Shown here piece after piece: positions 34,030 through 44,554 of a stretch of 64,000 nt of DNA. Location: the NCBI GenBank assembly GCA_036927565.1, contig JAYESD010000012.1, forward strand, positions 6,138,001 to 6,202,000. Direction: 5' to 3'. Made by a program: the position numbers and the translations under genes. Source of the DNA: Tuctoria greenei (lineage: Eukaryota > Streptophyta > Magnoliopsida > Poales > Poaceae). The notes beneath the pieces were generated by a model. The model was given only the letters and a program-made list of their open reading frames with translations, searched no databases and had not been told where the DNA came from. Within the stretch, counting starts at the first letter, position 1. Each line of letters opens with the position of its first letter.

Positions 34030-34042
34030 TGGTATCAGAGCC
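34030..34042 (+). other. T2 primer binding site
   Basis: TGGTATCAGAGCC, three bases after the LTR end at 34026; the same site as in T1. Confidence 0.93.
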
Positions 34043-35273
34043 GTGTCGACCGTAGGACGCAAGCCTAGATAGAATGGACCCTACAAAACACATAGAAGCT
34101 ATTTTCTAAAAACTATTTTTCATATTGCATCGCTGCTGCATTTATTTTTGCAAGTTCAGCAACTTAAAAACATTACTTGCTGCTGCATTTTTCCTTCTAA
34201 TCAGCTGCGTTTTAAACATGTTGCTGCTGCGTTTTGCACACTTCCTCTACTAAAGGTTCTTGTGAAAATATACTTGTTGTTGCTGCATTATTTTGATTAT
34301 TTGCCTTGCTTGCTGCTGCAATTTTCCTTTTTTCCCTCCCTATTGTTGCCGTGCACTCTCTTTCTTTTCTCTTAATTGCTGATGCGATCTTCGGACTATT
34401 TCACCTTTCATCTCCAATGATTTTTTTATTAAGAACACAAGATTTGTTTTTTTGAAAATTGTCTTTAAAATTTTCCACTCTCTTATTTATTTCGACTTGT
34501 TTTTTTTCTTTCTTTCCTCCTTTCATATCCAACACTTCTTTTGCGAAAATTATAGATGACCACCCTAGCATTCCTAAGCATCTAGAAGAAGTAGGAGTAT
34601 TCGAAGAAGTAACGAAAGGAACACACCTTAGGGAGAAGCTTTTCGAGATGCGCTTCATGTGGAGGAGCTTCGTGTGGTCCCGTCTCAAGCCGTCCTCCAA
34701 AATAGGATACTTCACCATCCCGTAGTTATGATAATTTTAGTTCTTGTGATTAGGCTTGAAGTCTACCCTTGAATAAGTTGTAATAAGCGTTTAGTCCGTT
34801 AGTGCGCTTGCTTATGTTTGGTGTGATGACTCTATGGTTGCTTGCTTGTATGTTTTTGTGTTTGGATGTGCATTGTGGAACACTTATATATATATCCACA
34901 TCCTCATCCAATAATTCATTATTTGGGATCATACACCTTGATGCATGCATATAGGTTGGGATTTCTTCTATCTCTCTTTTCTCGTTCAACCTCTACTTCA
35001 ATGGAAAACGGACACAACTAGAAGGATCACTACTCCGGAAGCGGCTACATGGGAGTATGAAGATGATACCAAGATAAAGTTTTTCCTTATCTCTTCTCTA
35101 ATCCCTCTGAATCTCTAGGGCGAGATTCCTGTTAAGGGGGGTTGATTGTAACATCCCCAATTTTCAAAATTTGGCTAATTCAAATTTAAATAAGAACTCC
35201 AGTTTTATTTCAAAATCTCTTCTTCAACCCATCCGAATCTCGAGGGCGAGATTCCTGTTAAGGGGGGTAGAAT
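34043..35273 (+). other. T2 internal region without gag-pol
   Basis: The first about 50 bp match the T1 leader (GACCGTAGGACGCAA...AGATAGAATGGAC). Then T- and GCTGC-rich sequence of unknown origin. At 35005-35110 a decayed chromodomain tail is readable (AATWEYEDD, then a stop at the end of the NL motif). A polypurine tract (AAGGGGGG) followed by an LTR-start-like TGTAACATCC occurs at 35135-35165, and again intact at 35260-35274. The 88-codon ORF at 34459-34725 has no recognisable domain. Confidence 0.8.
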
Positions 35274-38200
35274 TGTAACACCCTGATTTTCAAGTTTTGG
35301 CAAATGGAAAACTTAAATAGAAATTTAGAGTTAATAATGGGAGGAAATTGTTTTTATAAATAAAACTATAAAATATATGCATTTCATACTGCATTTTGCA
35401 TTTTGCATTCATCCTCATGTATTGAAAATTTATTACCAAAATAAATAAGCTACACGTAATTTATTTACCAGAGTAAGTACATTATAATAAATTAAATTAG
35501 CATAACAAATATGAAAGAAAAGAAATAAAAAGAATTAAATCGTCTATGCACATGCATTCATATTTAGATATATAAACTGAGTAACTAAATCTATTAAAAT
35601 CAAAATAGAATTTTATACAGTAGAAAAGTAATTGGAAAAGAAAATTATATAAGAAGATCAATAATAATAATAATAAAAGATGGAGCATATATACAAAATA
35701 TGTGTAGCAAAAGAAGAAAAATAAAATAATAGCATAAGAATATGTATTAGGGAATAAATATAAAATAATAATAATAATATATATATAAATCTATATATAT
35801 TTGTGAAACCTAAAGAAACAAATAAAATATAAATAATAAAATAATAATAATAATGAAAAAAAAACAAAAAAGAAAACAGCACCGTCGGCCAGGCTGACGG
35901 CCCAGCCAGCGCGCGCCAGCCTCGCGCCCCGCTCCCCCGTCCGACCCCACGCTGCAGCGCGCCCCGCCAGCTCCCGCGCGCTAGCGCGACCACACCGCGC
36001 ACTCTGGCCCCACCCCGCTGGCCCTGCTGCCACGCGCCACCCGCGCCCTAGCTGAGCCCCGCTGGGTCGCGCTCCTGCGCCCGCGCGCCTGCCCCAGCAC
36101 GCCTACTCCCGCTGCCCCGCGCGTCCAGGTCAACGCGCCCACGCGTGGCAGAACTCGGTGTCGTGGCCGAGTCGGCCTGTGGCCAAGCGATCGCAGGATG
36201 TAAAAAGGAACCGTAGTTCCCGTCGACAGAAAACGCCGCAGTGCCGCCAACACCTGAAACCCTAGCATCGTAGAAAAAAAAAAACACCAGAGGCTGCCGC
36301 CGCCAGAGAGAAGAAAAGGGGAGAAAAAATGGGAAGAAAGGAGCCGCTGTCCACGGGGATCATCGCATCGTCACCATTCTTCATGGGAGATCGCTACGTC
36401 GTCGCCGTCGTCATGCCGCCGGAGGACCGCATCACCGTCTCCTTCATCTACGTCACGTCGTCGTCCTCTTCATCTACGTCATGCCATCATCCTCTTCGTC
36501 CACCAAACCCTAGATCCTGGAGACACGCCACATCGCGCCGTCGTTCCACGACCGTCGAGACTAGATGCGCATAAGGTAGGTATTACGGGCTAGATCTAAA
36601 CAATTATTTTGGTTCTAGTATATGAATTAAATCCCGTGTACAACGTGTTTTATTTGAGCGATCGTTAATCATTGTCCGATCATCTTAAAAACCACTTGGA
36701 ACGCACAATTTAGATTAAATTATACAAGATCAATATGATATTTTAGATTTGCAAAATTTATATTTTCAGTAATATTTAATCTGGTTTTCAGACATAATAA
36801 ATGAGATTAAAGCCTAGCTAATTCATAAAGTATCAAAATAAATTTTGAAAAATTCCAGAAAATTTAGAATAAATTCTAGTAAGTTAATAATATTATTTTC
36901 AGTGTATTTAATGTTCTTAAATAACTATTTTTCCTATGAATTAATTGTAATTAATTCCAAACTTGCTCAAATAAATAGGAAATCATTATAGAAAATTATT
37001 AAAAAGCCATATAAAGTTATGTAACTTTAATACAAACATATTTTCTGCATGTATTCATATTTTACATATTGATTAGTAATTGCAATGCATTTATTATGTA
37101 TGATTGCTTGTGTATGTGGTTGATTGCGAGTAGACGGTTAGCTCAAGTGGTTATGATCGAGAAGCGAGTATGCGTGGATCTTTGAGTGCAAGACTTTGAG
37201 TTGATTGACCATCGGATTGCGGAAAATTAAGGCAAGTTTCCTTGAAGCATATTGATCCTATTTTAAAATAAATGTTTTGTTTTCAAAACTGCATGCTGTG
37301 TCAATTTGATGGGAAATCCTTACTAGATTTGTTTAAACACCCTTGTCACCTGGAATTATGGTAGTGAGTCAGGATGGGCTTTTTACCTTTTTGCTTCGCT
37401 TAATTAACTGGGATGGGAAAACAACACTATACATTTAATTATGCACTAATGATATTCTGGTCAATATGAACTGGTCAATATGATGTGGTAATGGGTGATC
37501 TAAGCAAGCCTGGTATGTGGATGGGTTGGATGTCATGGTGGTTTGCTTGCCTTAGATCTAAGGACCTGTTCATGCGAGGATATGCCAGGACAACAGTGCC
37601 ACCACAAGGACAAGTATGAGTGCAGCGTAGCTGACTAATTAGGAGCGCTGCTGGTATTGTATGGACCATTGGATGGCATGGGGAATGGGAGTCGAAAAGG
37701 GCTACCCTGGGATCCGCATGGCACACGAGGGGGCCCGTGGGTGGGAGAATGGAGATTCAAACCTGCCAGTGAAACCTTAGTGGGCCCGTACATACTAGTA
37801 GTCCCTTATGAAAGGCTATTTTGTGATCTCTTGGCCACACACCTACGAAAGTGTGAGACGACATAATAGAGGTTCTTAGTCACCGAAAGATGATGAAATC
37901 ATGAACATGTGGGTAATGTGGTACAACTTCTGCAGAGTGTAAAACTATCATGATAGTCATGCTCCCGGTTAAGAGCACCTGAACAACTTCCATGATTAGA
38001 GGATTTTGGTATTGGGATGGTTGGATTATGGTTATGGGTTGGTAATGGTTAAGGATGGTTTATGGCTTATGGTTATGGATATGAATTTGAGTTATGGTAA
38101 ATGGAGATGGATAATGACGATGTTGGCAATAATTGGATATGGTTTATATTACGTTAATATGATGGTTATGATGGGATTGTTTCACATAGACATAGTATAA

Positions 38201-38579
38201 TGCTTTTCAAATGTTTTAATGTACTTTTCAACACTTAGCCATTATTATATTCGTCATTTGTATCAGCTACATGTCATATTTTCCCACACTTGCTGAGTAC
38301 GACATGTACTCACCCTTGCAATCCCCCCCCCCCCAACAGCTGCTAGAGATATTTTGGAGATCAACATGGAGCACTAGGTTGCGTACCGCCATCGACTGTC
38401 TGTGGAGTTGGAGTCGCCTACGCTAGTTTATTTTCGCTGCAATAGAATTCAAGGTATATTTTCTATTCATGACATGGTTAAATTCTTATTTCCGTTTGTG
38501 ATGCATTTGTGTATGTGTGATGAACATCATGGGCACACATACACTGCACTTGGTTCGTTTTTCAGAACCGGGTGTCACA
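35274..38579 (+). repeat. T2 3' LTR (3306 bp)
   Basis: Full-length copy, TGTAACACC to GGTGTCACA. It has the GC-rich block at 35878-36190, a leader segment 36215-36920 that the 5' LTR has lost, the shared Tekay-type 3' part from about 37230 on, the CTATCATGATAG palindrome at 37945-37956 and a run of 12 C at 38323-38334. Confidence 0.92.
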
Positions 38580-38584
38580 ACTTG

Positions 38585-40733
38585 TTTGAAATTTTTCCAA
38601 GTAAGGTGGGATTTCCTTTTGGAGATCCAAAAGTCAATACCCACGCTTACTCTTGTGAGGATGCTTGAGAATTGAATGATGAGGAAGTGTCAACCTTCCT
38701 CACAAATGCAAGAAAATACATTCAATTCTATGGCAAACCAAACAATGAAAAATTCTAAACTCATACCTCATTTGAAGAGCAGTTGGTGACAAAGGTCTTT
38801 GCGTGAGAAACTCACGACCTTGATTTTTGGCTTAGGCTTGATGGTTGATGTCAAATGCCAAGTTGAGGTTGGATTTGGCGATGGATTTGGTTCTGGCTCC
38901 TCCATTGGGTCATCATCTTGAACATTTCTCTTCCTTAAACTCAAAATGAGTTTGAAGGAGAGAAGTGTTCTCAAATCCTCCCAATGGTGACTTGAGCTTG
39001 ATGAAACCTTCCATGCCATACCACCTCTTCACAATTTTGACCTAGCTGCACTTTAATCAGGAACACACAAAACAACTCGAAAACGGGTTACGTTGGCCAA
39101 AAGCAAATTGAACCCAATTTTCAAATTGTCTTGCCCAGCTTGAAATAACTTCTAAATGCAATGAGGGTCAAAGCAAATCTTTTTGGTTTGAACTAGGAAT
39201 ATAAATTCAAGCGGTCATGCATGTAGTTCATATCCAATTAAATTTCTCCCCTAATTCAGATTTTTAGTTTTATGATGGTTGAAAATTTTACTTTCCAACA
39301 TGCAAGTGTGTAATTGCAAACATGCAAATGCAAGGGTTGATGCAATTTGGGAAACAAATATGAGATAACTACCAATTAACCTATTGGCAAGGACTCACTG
39401 AATTTTTGAAGTCCGATGAGTAGGACTTACCTCCGTTTTGTTCAGCGCGATGATTTGTTGTCCAATCCCGAAGTTGAAGATGTGGACGATTTCTTCTATT
39501 TTGACAAGCCAAACTCATTTGGTTGTCATTTGGACATGCGGGCCACATGGTGGCCCTAGCCTCTCCCCATTGTATTGATATAGACATGTTGTTGTAGCGA
39601 CGAGTTCTCCCTCTTGAATGTATTCCTTCATGAGCATGGTGAGGCTTTGTCCTTCTCAGGGGTGCCACTCTAACCATATTGATATTCCATTGAATCAAAC
39701 CATACCTTAATCATGGATCAAAGGCTTCCTTGGGTACGATGACTTGTGGACTCCACAATCAAACAAGAAATGCTTCATCCACAATGTCACTTGCCCTAGG
39801 TTGAATGGGTTTGGTCGAAGTGTGGGAATCCCAACAAGTGATGTGGGGTATATTGGACTTTGAATGCTCCTTAAGTTCTTGTCCTTGGCCAAGATCTTCA
39901 TGTGAATGTTGTCTTGATTTCTGCTTGGCCAAGATACTTCAAGGTAGGGTAGTTGAACTTAAATCCCTTGGAAAGCCATAGCCTCCTTGAATACAAGGGT
40001 GATGTTAATTCCACCCTTGACCTCCTTATGAATGGTAGCCATTGGAGTTGTTGTTTTAAAAAGGTCCTCATGGGTCTTAGGGAAACAATTCCCACGCATC
40101 CCATGATGACATGGATTTTCAAAAATCATGTGAATATACATGACTTGGATTATCCAAACAAATCTCCAACGACTTGGATATTCACGACACTTCAATGGGA
40201 GGTGTAGTTCCATAACTAGCATATCCACCTTGTGAAGTGATGTGCATGACAAGCTATGGGAACTCGATCATTCTTCAATCCACCCCTTGAGTGTAGACCT
40301 TCTTCTCATCCATGATGAATGAGAATAGGACTCCTTCAGCTCCAGCATGAATGTGGTCATGGATTGGTGGAGTCAACCCATGACACGAGTGTTGGATGAA
40401 GAGCCAGCTATCCACACCATGGTGGAGGCAAACCAAGAAGAACTTCTTGGAGCCTTCCCCAAGCTTGGGTATGGATGACTTTGGCTCCTACTGAAAGCTG
40501 AAATTCTCCCGCCAAAAGGCAATGGTGTTGCCTAGCAGACATTTGTTGAGGTACGCCTTAAATCATTTTGCAGTTTAGCACTTGCATCCTCGTTGGCCAT
40601 CCCATACAATGGGTTGGCCAACACTACCCTGTTTTCACACAAAGGAGAAAACAAACAAGGGTAATCCTGTCTAATAACTATTAGTACCTATAGCTTAATC
40701 ACAAGTGATAGCTATCCTTCACTTCCTTTGCCT
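38585..40733 (-). other. L internal region, right part, non-coding
   Basis: Leader side of L. No gag or pol similarity. At 39748-39770 a 23-bp stretch is identical to part of the L LTR (27747-27769). Confidence 0.72.
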
Positions 40734-40751
40734 TCCCCGGCAACGGCGCCA
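40734..40751 (-). other. L primer binding site
   Basis: Minus strand TGGCGCCGTTGCCGGGGA, a common plant gypsy primer site (I believe Asp tRNA; not verified), eight bases from the LTR end at 40760. Confidence 0.88.
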
Positions 40752-40759
40752 GAAATGCT

Positions 40760-42384
40760 TGTTGACGGCTCCTAAGATATACTAACAAATCGTCCCCGGC
40801 AACGGCACCAGAAGTGCTTGTTGGTATTTCTTAACACCACAGTTCATCTCCGGTAAAGAGATGAGATCCGCAAGCGCACGAAAGATAACGTTGTAGCATT
40901 TCACCCATGAGTATTCCCAAGGGTATCGTATTTATCCCAAGGGAAGGCAATGGAGTAAAGTATATACTACTCTTATGGTCAAGCTATGGGATACTAATCA
41001 AATATCCGGACAGGGGTAAGTTGATAATAGGGGTAGTGTGACACACACCTAGGCAATCTATTCTAAAGGGTAAAATGGGTCCTAGAGGGAGATTGGATTG
41101 AGAGTTAGAGAGTTGCTCCTACAATGCTCCTAATACATATACATAGCCTTAGGTAGATACTAATGGTCACGGCAATGATGAATTCTTATGCAATGCTATT
41201 CAACACATCGGGCACGGGCTTACCCCTTGCAATACTAGGGCGACTCCCGTCAAGAGCCTGTGGCATAGCCGAACATGGAGGATTAGAAAGGACAGATAGG
41301 GCTGTCACCACCTACTGTCTACCTCTTCAATCCGTGGGTCTACGAGACATCCAACGCTACTTAAATACCCTAGCACCATGCTAGCATACTAAGCAAATAC
41401 CTTAGGAGCCATGGCACAAGCCATCCTAAGGCAATGACTAACCTAAACATCATTGAACCAATGTTGAAGCATAGCATAAGTCATTCATATTAACCTAATC
41501 ATATCATAACTACATATACTATAGTGGGGGTCTATAGTGTTTATGACCATAAGATGTGATCATGAGAGCGAAATCATAAAGACTGTACCTTCCACATACA
41601 TGGACTCCAAAATCAAACAAGAAACGCTTTGTCCAAGTATATGTATAAAAGAAGACTAATGATAATATCTTTATTGAGCACAAAGTCACAAATACAAGAA
41701 GGAATACATAAGCCATACCTTTCCCAATGTGGAATTGGGAAGAGAGACTCCTTCTACTCCTTTCCCAATTTGGACTTGGGACTAGAGGCTCTCCTCTCTA
41801 CGTCCTAACTCCTCTAAGGACTATGGAAGATAGTGTATACAACAGAATGATGCCCAAGTGGTGTGTGTTGAAGTGAGGGGTAGGGGGTCCTATTTATACT
41901 AGTGTTGAGGTCGGTTCCCGCCACCAAAAGCGCGCGAATCATACTCCATTGACTCCAGGGAGCCGGGAGGAGCCAACACATGGAGGCTGACTGTGTTTGG
42001 TGCAAAGACCAGGTCGGCCGACCCCCTGGTTTAGCCGACCTGGCCATTGCACCGTTTCTCATGTGCTTTCTCCAGGTGTCTACCAGGTGGGTCCCATTGA
42101 TGTATATGGGTGATACACCGTTGGATCTCCTTGGATACTTCTGTTTGTGGGCCATTTGATCCATGGTATGCCATGTGTCGTTGCCTGATTGGCTGGGATG
42201 ATATTTTATAGGATTGGTCCCTCTACATTTCCTCATTTCCTGCATAAAATGCTGCATACATATATTTCTTCAAGTCCAAGTGGAATTGGGTTAGATACAA
42301 AGGTTATGTGTGCATGAAATGACAAATCCTTCACATAATTGAGTTAAATTGACGGATGAAATTGGTATATAACAGCCGTCAACA
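40760..42384 (-). repeat. L 5' LTR (1625 bp) containing a primer-site relic
   Basis: Pairs with 26905-28480. At 40793-40810 it holds a near-copy of the primer site (TCCCCGGCAACGGCACCA), only about 40 bp inside the LTR end; the same relic is in the 3' LTR at 26938-26955. TATA box at 41891-41898 (minus strand). Confidence 0.9.
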
Positions 42385-42389
42385 GTCAC
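42385..42389. repeat. Target site duplication of L, right
   Basis: GTCAC, identical to 26900-26904. Confidence 0.9.
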
Positions 42390-42772
42390 GACATCAACTG
42401 GCGGGCCAGCCGACCTGGTGTCTTCGGCCACGATGTTGGCCTAACTTGTTGGTCGCACCCGAGAAGCAACTGGCCTCGTAGCTATGGAAACAGAGGAATC
42501 AGCAAGAAGCAAAGAATGAAGAAGTTGAGTTCCTAATGTCGATTTATACCTGGGGGGGTCGACAGCTCCAGTCGACGTGGAATCTTCCTTGGGCGGACGG
42601 AGAAATCTAATCCCACTATCGCTGGGGATGCAGATGCTCCAAACCTGTCTCCAGGAGTTCCCGAAGTAGACATCGACTTCGCAGCAATCGGGAGCTCCAG
42701 AGCCGACGCCTCACCTCCTGTTGCCATAGGTACTATTGAAGACTTTCTGGACTCGGTGCCCTCCAAAGGCAC
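42390..42772 (-). pseudogene. Tat-B antisense ORF, N-terminal part with likely intron
   Basis: Minus strand. The frame 42550-42772 (MATGGEASALEL near its start, ending PPG) runs into a candidate 68-nt intron (42482-42549) with GT donor, pyrimidine-rich tail and CCATAG acceptor, after which the frame resumes (TRPVASRVRPTS) and, after one TAG, continues through ANIVAEDTRSAGPPVDVVTS to the L insertion site at 42390 and on at 26904. Composition matches the Pro/Ala/Glu-rich N-terminus in Tat-3. The start ATG could be 42772 or 42727. Confidence 0.6.
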
Positions 42773-42971
42773 CGAGACTCAAGATGAAGATTTTCTGGAC
42801 CTGGTGCTCGCCTTGGACACCAGGTCCGAAGGGTGCCAGACCCTCCTCCCTCCTAAGAGTGGCTCCGGTGCTGCCACATGTCCCATGGTACCGGACCTGC
42901 CTCCCTCTTAAGGGTGGCTCCGGTGCTGCCACATGTATCGTGGTGTCAGGCCTGCCTCTCTCCTAAGGGTG
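42735..42971. repeat. Short tandem repeats upstream of Tat-B antisense ORF
   Basis: Two units of about 48 bp (GAAGAYTTTCTGGAC, 42739 and 42787) each hold a hairpin: CTCGGTGCC/GGCACCGAG and CCTGGTG/CACCAGG. They are followed by 55-bp repeats with GGCTCCGGTGCTGCCACATG ending at 42880 and 42935, resembling the U3 repeats of Tat LTRs. Confidence 0.7.
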
Positions 42972-43427
42972 TGTGACATCCGATTCCAAAAATGAACCAA
43001 GCGTAATGCATATGTGTGCTCAGGATGTTTAACACACATACACAAGTGACCCACAAGCGATAAACAGATAAACCATATCTCGAATAATAACACTAATAAT
43101 AGTACCTTATTACAAGCCAAATAGTCTAGAGTACAATCTTTAAAAGACTGCAGCAGAAAAACTCTAAACACTAATGACTCCAACTCCACATGCAAGCTTG
43201 ATGGTAACACACACGCCTAGAACTCCTCAAAGACCTCCTGGTACTCCACGTTGTCACCTGCGTCTGAATTTGTTGGGGGAATAGCAAGAGTGAGCACATG
43301 TCGTACTCAACAAGTGTGGGAAAGTATGACATATGGCTTAAACAATTAATGATAATAAAAATGGATAATTACACAAAAGTACATGTAAAACAGTTGAAAA
43401 TTCAGTAATGTTATCATTAAGTGTGGT
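42972..43427 (-). repeat. Tekay-like LTR end fragment
   Basis: Begins TGTGACATCCGATTCC and aligns with the 3' end of the T1 LTR (4493-5000 and on), including the polymorphic G-run context (TTGGGGGAATAGCAAG). No primer site on its left, so it is a 3' LTR or solo LTR. Cut at 43428 by Tat-4. Confidence 0.8.
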
Positions 43428-44498
43428 TGTCGGTACCCGACATACCGGGTACCCTCGCGCACAGGCTAAAGTCGCCTAGGTACCCTGCCCCCAGCCAATG
43501 CGGGGTCCGAGGGCGCCATGTATCCAGAAGGCCCGGACCCCTCTACCTCAGATACGAAGTCTCGAGTACCCACATGAACCTCAAGGAGGAGTCCAGCTCC
43601 CCCTCAAGGACGAGCTCCCAAGAGGCCACGTGTCCAGCAGGACGGGATCCTGCTCCCCCCGTGGGGGTGGACTCTAGAGCTACCACGTGGCTCGAGACAA
43701 CAGACAGGCCACCTCCCCGAAGAGGTGGGCTCTGGCTCTGCCACGTGTCCTGCGGCCTTGGAGCCCCTGGTCTACTCAGGAGCAGGCTCCAGAGCCACCA
43801 CGTGGTCAGGAGGTCGGGACCCGGCCTCCCCAGAAGTGGCTAGCTCCTGAGCTGCCACGTGCCCTACAACTTGCCCTGGGCAGTGGGTTGCGGGAGTTAA
43901 GATGGTGGTGCACCTTGTCCAGATCAGGCATTGAAGACTCGCGTCTTCCCCAGGCGTGTGAGGCGTTGCACGCCTGCTTTCAGGTACTGTTGCGCCCAAT
44001 CGCATCGTAGTGAAGGTGCAATAGGCCTACCCCACTCCGCCAAGTGGGTAGCTTACGACGCCAGGAACAGATGGATGAGACATTCCTTTCCATCATCAAT
44101 GACTACGAATGGGCAACTCGCGACCGAGGCGACAAGACGTTGAGTCTTCAAGCCACGGTCAGAGGAAGCTTATGCGAGAAGCCTTAGATCCTTAGGATAA
44201 GATGGACCCGAGGCCACCTGTCGGGCCCCAAACCCTACATGTAAGGCGTCTGGACTTGTCCGTCAAAGGACCAGGCCGCCACCATTACAAAGGACAAAAA
44301 AATCAATCCCCAACACACACACCAATCTCAGCGTGGAGTAGGGTGTTATGCTCTTGCAGCCCGAACCACGTAAAAACCACCGTCTCATACTCTCACAGAC
44401 GCGATCACTAGATTGAGAACTAAACTTTGCCGATCAAAGAACCTCCACGGGCTGCTGCTTAGCAGATTCGGTGGAAGTGTCGCATTAACACTTCGACA
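43428..44498 (+). repeat. Tat-4 5' LTR (1071 bp)
   Basis: TGTCGGTACCC to CTTCGACA. The U3 part carries a 57-bp minisatellite with G-boxes (43510-43865). Confidence 0.88.
43510..43865 (+). promoter_or_regulatory. 57-bp G-box minisatellite in Tat-4 U3
   Basis: Seven units. CACGTG at 43627, 43684, 43742, 43799 and 43856 (spacings 57, 58, 57, 57), with degenerate forms CACATG at 43571 and CCATGT near 43516. Each lies in a GCY-CACGTG-KYC context. CACGTG is the plant G-box bound by bZIP and bHLH factors. Confidence 0.85.
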
Positions 44499-44500
44499 TT

Positions 44501-44518
44501 TGGCGCGCCAGGTAGGGG
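44501..44518 (+). other. Tat-4 primer binding site
   Basis: TGGCGCGCCAGGTAGGGG, two bases after the LTR end; homologous to the Tat-3 site at 21102-21119. Confidence 0.8.
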
Positions 44519-44554
44519 TTTTTTTCCCTCAAAAAGTGGTTGCGTTTTAACCGC

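Larger units (their letters stand above)
31386..38579 (+). mobile_element. T2: gag-pol-less Tekay-related LTR element
   Basis: Plus-strand element nested in L: LTRs 31386-34026 and 35274-38579, initiator Met tRNA-type primer site at 34030-34042, polypurine tract just before 35274, and only about 1.25 kb between. Flanks ACTTA (31381-31385) and ACTTG (38580-38584) fit a target duplication with one change. The 3' part of the LTR, the leader and the PPT match T1/T3; the internal end keeps a decayed chromodomain tail (next entries), so T2 is a deletion derivative of a Tekay-like element and would have moved with proteins of a relative. Confidence 0.9.
26905..42384 (-). mobile_element. L: large non-autonomous LTR element (LARD-like)
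   Basis: Two LTRs of about 1.6 kb (26905-28480 and 40760-42384) with matched ends TGTTGACG/CGTCAACA, flanked by perfect five-base duplications GTCAC (26900-26904 and 42385-42389). A primer site (40734-40751) and a polypurine tract (28481-28495) set the minus orientation. Removing T2 leaves about 5 kb of internal sequence without recognisable gag or pol, so it must have used proteins in trans. It sits in the Tat-B antisense ORF. The LTRs differ at scattered sites and by a 49-bp indel, so it is not a very recent insertion. Confidence 0.92.

Noticed and set aside
34459..34725. 88-codon ORF with a hydrophobic start in the T2 internal region, possible secreted peptide
   Set aside because: No homologous ORF in related leaders, low-complexity T-rich source sequence, no recognisable domain.
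36329..36574. 81-codon ORF in the T2 3' LTR leader
   Set aside because: Missing from the other LTR through the deletion, made of CGTCGTC-type simple repeats; no support as a gene.
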